Assembly (NCBI RefSeq): GCF_002900965.1
Contig: NZ_PJOM01000004.1
Span: 206,908 to 270,907 of the forward strand
Length of the DNA stretch: 64,000 bases
Source of the DNA: Pseudotabrizicola formosa
Lineage (GTDB): Bacteria > Pseudomonadota > Alphaproteobacteria > Rhodobacterales > Rhodobacteraceae
Direction: 5' to 3'
In this document: piece by piece, positions 63,978-64,000 of the stretch
Layout: the number at the start of each line of letters is the position of its first letter
Numbering within the stretch: position 1 is the first letter of the stretch
Notes under the pieces: model-generated
What the model saw: the letters and a program-made list of their open reading frames with translations, nothing else
Told to the model about the DNA's origin: nothing
The model's database searches: none
Position numbers and translations under genes: made by a program

Positions 63978-64000
63978 CAACTTGAGAGTTTGATCCTGGC
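63978..64000 (+). rRNA. 16S ribosomal RNA, 5' end (cut by window edge)
   Basis: CAACTTGAGAGTTTGATCCT (then GGC) is the universal 5' end of bacterial 16S rRNA. Only the first 23 bases are in the window; the gene continues to the right. Confidence 0.96.

Overview
The window is a high-G+C alphaproteobacterial chromosome segment, most likely from the Rhodobacteraceae (Rhodobacter, Tabrizicola or Gemmobacter type). The evidence is the gltD - secreted protein - gltB order, petABC for cytochrome bc1 with a separate petP-petR regulator pair, the lptC-lptA-lptB-hpf-ptsN order without rpoN, the 41-residue L36 protein, and the GC-hairpin plus GAGGATATTT intergenic elements that I associate with this family. 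Genes are dense, and most operons are held together by 4-base start/stop overlaps. I saw no insertion sequence, prophage or CRISPR array.

Layout. 1-4.2 kb: a surface-polysaccharide operon (GT2 glycosyltransferase, GT14-type glycosyltransferase, sulfotransferase). 4.1-9.6 kb (minus): a mannitol-dehydrogenase-family gene, then ptsN, hpf, lptB, lptA, lptC and rnd, and a tRNA-Leu. 9.9-18.7 kb: an NDUFA9-like protein, uppP, and the glutamate synthase locus with repeated inverted repeats in its upstream DNA. 18.8-21.8 kb: mtgA, rpe, gph, GST. 21.9-27 kb (minus): an SPFH/NfeD/deacetylase-like/xseB/ispA/dxs operon. 27-34 kb: dadA, dinB, an L,D-transpeptidase, an N-formylglutamate amidohydrolase family gene, tRNA-Val, rpmJ and small genes. 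34.3-37.1 kb: petABC. 37.2-40.5 kb (minus): thiBPQ behind a TPP riboswitch. 40.5-48.4 kb: an epimerase-like gene, a methyltransferase, petPR, ilvE, ohr/ohrR, queG, aroC, HU. 48.5-57.6 kb: amn, pyrF, an ROK kinase, cutC, three poorly known genes, clpB with a sigma-32-like promoter.

57.8-60.1 kb is the accessory part. A higB-higA toxin-antitoxin pair is followed by a clearly A/T-rich two-gene cassette: a nucleotidyltransferase-fold protein translationally coupled to a stand-alone DUF262 (GmrS/ParB-fold) protein. I consider this the best candidate for an undescribed system, possibly anti-phage defence; that function is inference. The cassette ends ten bases before a convergent chromosomal ParB-like gene.

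61-64 kb holds a fasciclin protein, the MsrP-MsrQ periplasmic methionine-sulfoxide repair pair, and then the promoter, leader and first bases of an rRNA operon whose 16S gene runs off the right edge.

Where the longest reading frame and the best ribosome binding site disagree I chose the start with the site and family fit, and say so.
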